Below the pieces are notes generated by a model that searched no databases, was not told where the DNA came from, and was given only the letters and a program-made list of their open reading frames with translations. From contig NZ_JAJJJF010000001.1 of NCBI RefSeq assembly GCF_022458745.1, forward strand, positions 896,890 to 960,889: DNA of 64,000 bases. The letters are read 5' to 3'. This DNA is from Bacillus piscicola (lineage in GTDB: Bacteria; Bacillota; Bacilli; Bacillales; Marinococcaceae). Positions 61,688-64,000 of this stretch are shown here, one piece after another. Every line of letters starts with the position of its first letter. Positions within the stretch are counted from its first letter, which is position 1. Position numbers and translations under genes: made by a program.

Positions 61688-63262
61688 CTAGTCTTCTTGT
61701 TCTAGGTGTTCTGCGATTTGACGGTGTTTTTCGATATCTTTTTTCATTCTTGTCTCCCGGAAATCTTGCCGTATTGACATTAGCAGGGAGATTGCGACGA
61801 TAAATAAGACGATGGAGAAAGGCAGCGCGCCGATTAAGGAAGCGGTCTGCAGTCCATTTAAACCTGCACTAATGATCAGAATAACAGCGAGGGAAGCGAT
61901 AAGCGTTCCCCAAATCACTTTTACAACGGCAGACGGGTTCGTGTCCCCTTTGGATGTCATCATGCCAAGTACGAAAGTGGCCGAATCGGCAGATGTCACC
62001 AAGAAAGTAAACAATAGTGCAATGGATAGAATCGATAAAATAACGCCAAATGGCAAATGTTCCAGCATGGAGAAGAGGGCAGTCGCTTCGTCTTTAGCGA
62101 CGGCACTAGTGATATTTGTCCCATGGAAGAGATCAAGATTAATAGCGGTTCCCCCGAAGATGCCAATCCAGATGATTCCTATCAGCGGTGGCATTACCAT
62201 GACACCAAGCACAAATTCACGGACGGTTCGCCCTCTTGAAATACGCGCAACGAACATCCCGACAAACGGCGACCAAGCAATTGTCCACGCCCAGTAATAA
62301 ATCGGCCATTCCTGCACCCACGTCCCATTCGTATAATGATCAAGCCGCAGACTCGCTTGGAAAAAGTTCTGCATATAATCGCCGAGCCCCGTGGTAATTG
62401 TTTTTAAAATAAAGCCGGTAGGTCCAAGTAAAAGAACAGTAATCATTAAAATGAGAGCTAATGCTAAATTAGTATTACTTAAATATTTAATCCCGCGGTC
62501 CAGTCCGGAAACCGTTGAGAGCATAAAAAATATAAACATAAGAATCACAATAATGATTTGTGTCGTTGTACCGGCTGGGACGCCAAACACATTCGTCAAA
62601 CCACCGTTAATTTGGAGTACACTTAAGCCGAGAGTTGTCGCTACACCCATCACTGTTGCAATAACAGCGATGATGTCTATAGCATTGCGAAAGGGCCTTT
62701 TCCCTGTATCACCAATAACCGGGTTCATCGTATCGCTAATTAAGCTGCGTTCCTCTTGACGGTAAATAAAATAAGAGATAGCAAGTCCCACGAAGGTAAA
62801 AGAAGCCCATTGATGAATACCATTATTGAAAAAAGCATTCCACATAGCAACCCTTGCAGCAGCCGGGGTACCTGCTTCAATAGTCGGATCAAAAGGAGGA
62901 GGGCTTCCAAAGTGAGTCATTGGCTCAGCAACTCCCCAGAAAACGATACTAACACCGAAGCCACAGCTAAACAGCATAGCGATCCACGTAAAAAACGAAT
63001 ATTTAGGTCTTGTGTTGTCGCCGCCCAGACGAATAACCCCGTACTTGCTAAACGCTAGATAAAAATTGAAAACAATCAAACAGAGGACGAAAGCTAAATA
63101 AAACCATCCAAATGTATTTGCAATAAAGCCGTATGTTACTTCCGCCTGTGCAGCCAGCATTTCGGGGGCAAGTGCTCCCCACAAAGCAAATATAAAAATA
63201 ATCGAAAAAGAAATCCAAAATGTAACGTTCATAAATTTAAATTTTCTATGTTTGTTTGCCAT
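61688..63262 (-). CDS. BCCT family glycine betaine/choline transporter
   Basis: 524 residues, 12 helices. BCCT signature WTIAWSPFVGMFVARISRGRTVREF; FGVSIVFWGVAEP at 102-114 replaces the GMGIG-like helix of betaine carriers, so substrate preference is uncertain. Acidic cytoplasmic tail (KHRQIAEHLEQED), as in osmosensing carriers. Likely compatible-solute uptake. ATG 63262 has AAGGAG upstream. Confidence 0.93.
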   Translation of the reverse strand: MANKHRKFKFMNVTFWISFSIIFIFALWGALAPEMLAAQAEVTYGFIANTFGWFYLAFVLCLIVFNFYLAFSKYGVIRLGGDNTRPKYSFFTWIAMLFSCGFGVSIVFWGVAEPMTHFGSPPPFDPTIEAGTPAAARVAMWNAFFNNGIHQWASFTFVGLAISYFIYRQEERSLISDTMNPVIGDTGKRPFRNAIDIIAVIATVMGVATTLGLSVLQINGGLTNVFGVPAGTTTQIIIVILMFIFFMLSTVSGLDRGIKYLSNTNLALALILMITVLLLGPTGFILKTITTGLGDYMQNFFQASLRLDHYTNGTWVQEWPIYYWAWTIAWSPFVGMFVARISRGRTVREFVLGVMVMPPLIGIIWIGIFGGTAINLDLFHGTNITSAVAKDEATALFSMLEHLPFGVILSILSIALLFTFLVTSADSATFVLGMMTSKGDTNPSAVVKVIWGTLIASLAVILIISAGLNGLQTASLIGALPFSIVLFIVAISLLMSIRQDFRETRMKKDIEKHRQIAEHLEQED

Positions 63263-63705
63263 AAGCTAAGTCTCCTTACTACTATTATTAGTCTATAAAA
63301 GATTTCTTTCTTGTTGAAAGACACAACAAGCGCTTACTAACTTATATGAGGTTTTACCCTTTTCAGATTAAATGTAGTCATCGATTTTCACGTAATAAAG
63401 AAAAATTTTTGAATGTAGATTGTGCAAATTTCTGATCTTTGCTTTTTTACTTCTTGTCTTTACACTTAGTGGAGGCAGTACAGAGTGAAAAGATTTCAGT
63501 ACGGCACATATACTGTAACTAGAGTGAGGTCCAGGCCAATAGGATCTACTCGGTTTACATACTTTTTAGAATGAATTGGAAATACTTTTATCTTAAAGGA
63601 TGTTCCTAATAAATATCAATGTGTATTATGGGATATCGTATTCATCCATTCCAAACCTAGCTGTTTTTAGTTCGTACGTTTCCAGAAACTGGTCCAGTAA
63701 TCTCG
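63263..63705. other. 443-bp intergenic region before rrn promoters
   Basis: No gene supported. AGTAAGCGCTTG on the minus strand (about 63326-63337) resembles a CcpA cre core upstream of the BCCT gene; weak. Confidence 0.35.
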
Positions 63706-63733
63706 TTGACATTTGTTATGAAAAAAGTATAAT
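63706..63733 (+). promoter_or_regulatory. rRNA operon promoter P1
   Basis: TTGACA (63706-63711), 16 bp, TATAAT (63728-63733). Confidence 0.8.
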
Positions 63734-63878
63734 AAAAAGTCTGCGAGAGATTAGAAGATCAACCTTCTTATAAAATTTTAAAAACCTCTTGCTATTACTG
63801 ATGATAGATGGTAAGATATAGTTCTTCGCTATCAGAAACGCGAAGCCCAACAAAAACAAAAAAATCACTAGAAAATAG

Positions 63879-63907
63879 TTGACTTACGCTATGGTTGGTA
63901 GTATAAT
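63879..63907 (+). promoter_or_regulatory. rRNA operon promoter P2 and leader
   Basis: TTGACT, 17 bp, TATAAT with an A-rich UP-like tract upstream (63850-63876). The following leader (GTCGCCAAATGAGCG..., CCTTTGAAAATTGAATG at 63946-63962) is typical of Bacillus pre-16S leaders, so 16S rRNA should begin past the window edge. Confidence 0.85.
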
Positions 63908-64000
63908 TATAAAAGTCGCCAAATGAGCGAGAGAAATGGTTGTCCTTTGAAAATTGAATGAAAGTCAAGCGTCTGTTAATTTCTTTTAATAGAAACAAAT

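Noticed and set aside
61812..62297. Long plus-strand frames opposite the BCCT gene
   Set aside because: Antisense shadows of a membrane protein gene; composition not protein-like.
63795..63998. 67-codon minus-strand frame at the window end
   Set aside because: It lies over the rRNA promoter P2 and leader, without a ribosome binding site.

Overview
The window is a chromosomal segment from a low-GC, endospore-forming member of the Bacillaceae. Evidence: a Bacillus-type block with spx, mecA, coiA, pepF, yjbH (spxH), yjbI, a lytic transglycosylase, yjbK, yjbL, yjbM (relQ), nadK, yjbO, prpE and fabI; spore genes (cotO, cotZ-like, an sspH-type SASP); wall teichoic acid genes (tagD, a TagB/TagF-like polymerase, tagG/tagH); and a BCCT betaine transporter, which would suit a salt-tolerant lifestyle. 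Ribosome binding sites are strong AGGAGG types and GTG/TTG starts are common. The genus cannot be fixed from the sequence alone.

Layout. 0.2-5.0 kb: Spx, the ClpC adaptor MecA, CoiA and oligoendopeptidase F. 5.3-6.0 kb: a decayed IS1182-type element. 6.0-14.1 kb: SpxH/globin, cell wall, alarmone, NAD kinase and fatty acid genes; fabI has an extended -10 promoter with a FapR-like box. 14.2-20.3 kb: a second IS1182 remnant, spore coat genes and small hypotheticals. 20.4-30.3 kb: fumC, a chemoreceptor with a sigma-D promoter, a 2-hydroxyacid dehydrogenase, a LexA-controlled Y-family polymerase, a TatD hydrolase, a SufT-like protein and several genes under 60 codons. 30.5-34.2 kb: teichoic acid synthesis and export. 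35.2-43.6 kb: a metal-exporting P-type ATPase with an in-frame UGA, an RsbR-like protein, tRNA-Val(GAC), an MFS transporter and class I aldolase, flanked on both sides by arrays of an exactly 52-bp repeat. 43.7-46.8 kb: a CBS-domain membrane protein and SelO. 46.9-57.5 kb: a sensory and respiratory island. 57.6-63.3 kb: an exonuclease, an acyl-CoA dehydrogenase-like protein, a ComEC-like MBL protein, an SspH-type SASP and the BCCT transporter. The window ends in tandem rRNA-operon promoters; the 16S gene lies beyond the edge.

How the genes work together. The most coherent system is at 47.6-57.5 kb. A hybrid histidine kinase with a FixL-like PAS domain, and a NarL/LuxR-type response regulator, sit beside two universal stress protein genes and a seven-gene operon for a cytoplasmic molybdenum oxidoreductase (nitrate-reductase-like) with a cytochrome-b-like membrane protein, a four-cluster ferredoxin, a Tat-exported Rieske protein and three uncharacterised small proteins. 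Three promoters in this island carry the same 18-bp GC-rich box exactly 22 nt upstream of the -10, with no recognisable -35, which suggests one shared activator.

The second standout is the P-type ATPase at 35.65-37.78 kb. Its reading frame is interrupted only by a UGA at the first Cys of the N-terminal HMA CxxC metal site. A 7-bp stem with a GAGAA loop lies 21 nt downstream, within the usual geometry of a bacterial SECIS element, so selenocysteine is a real alternative to a simple nonsense mutation. Two CadC-like operators precede this gene.
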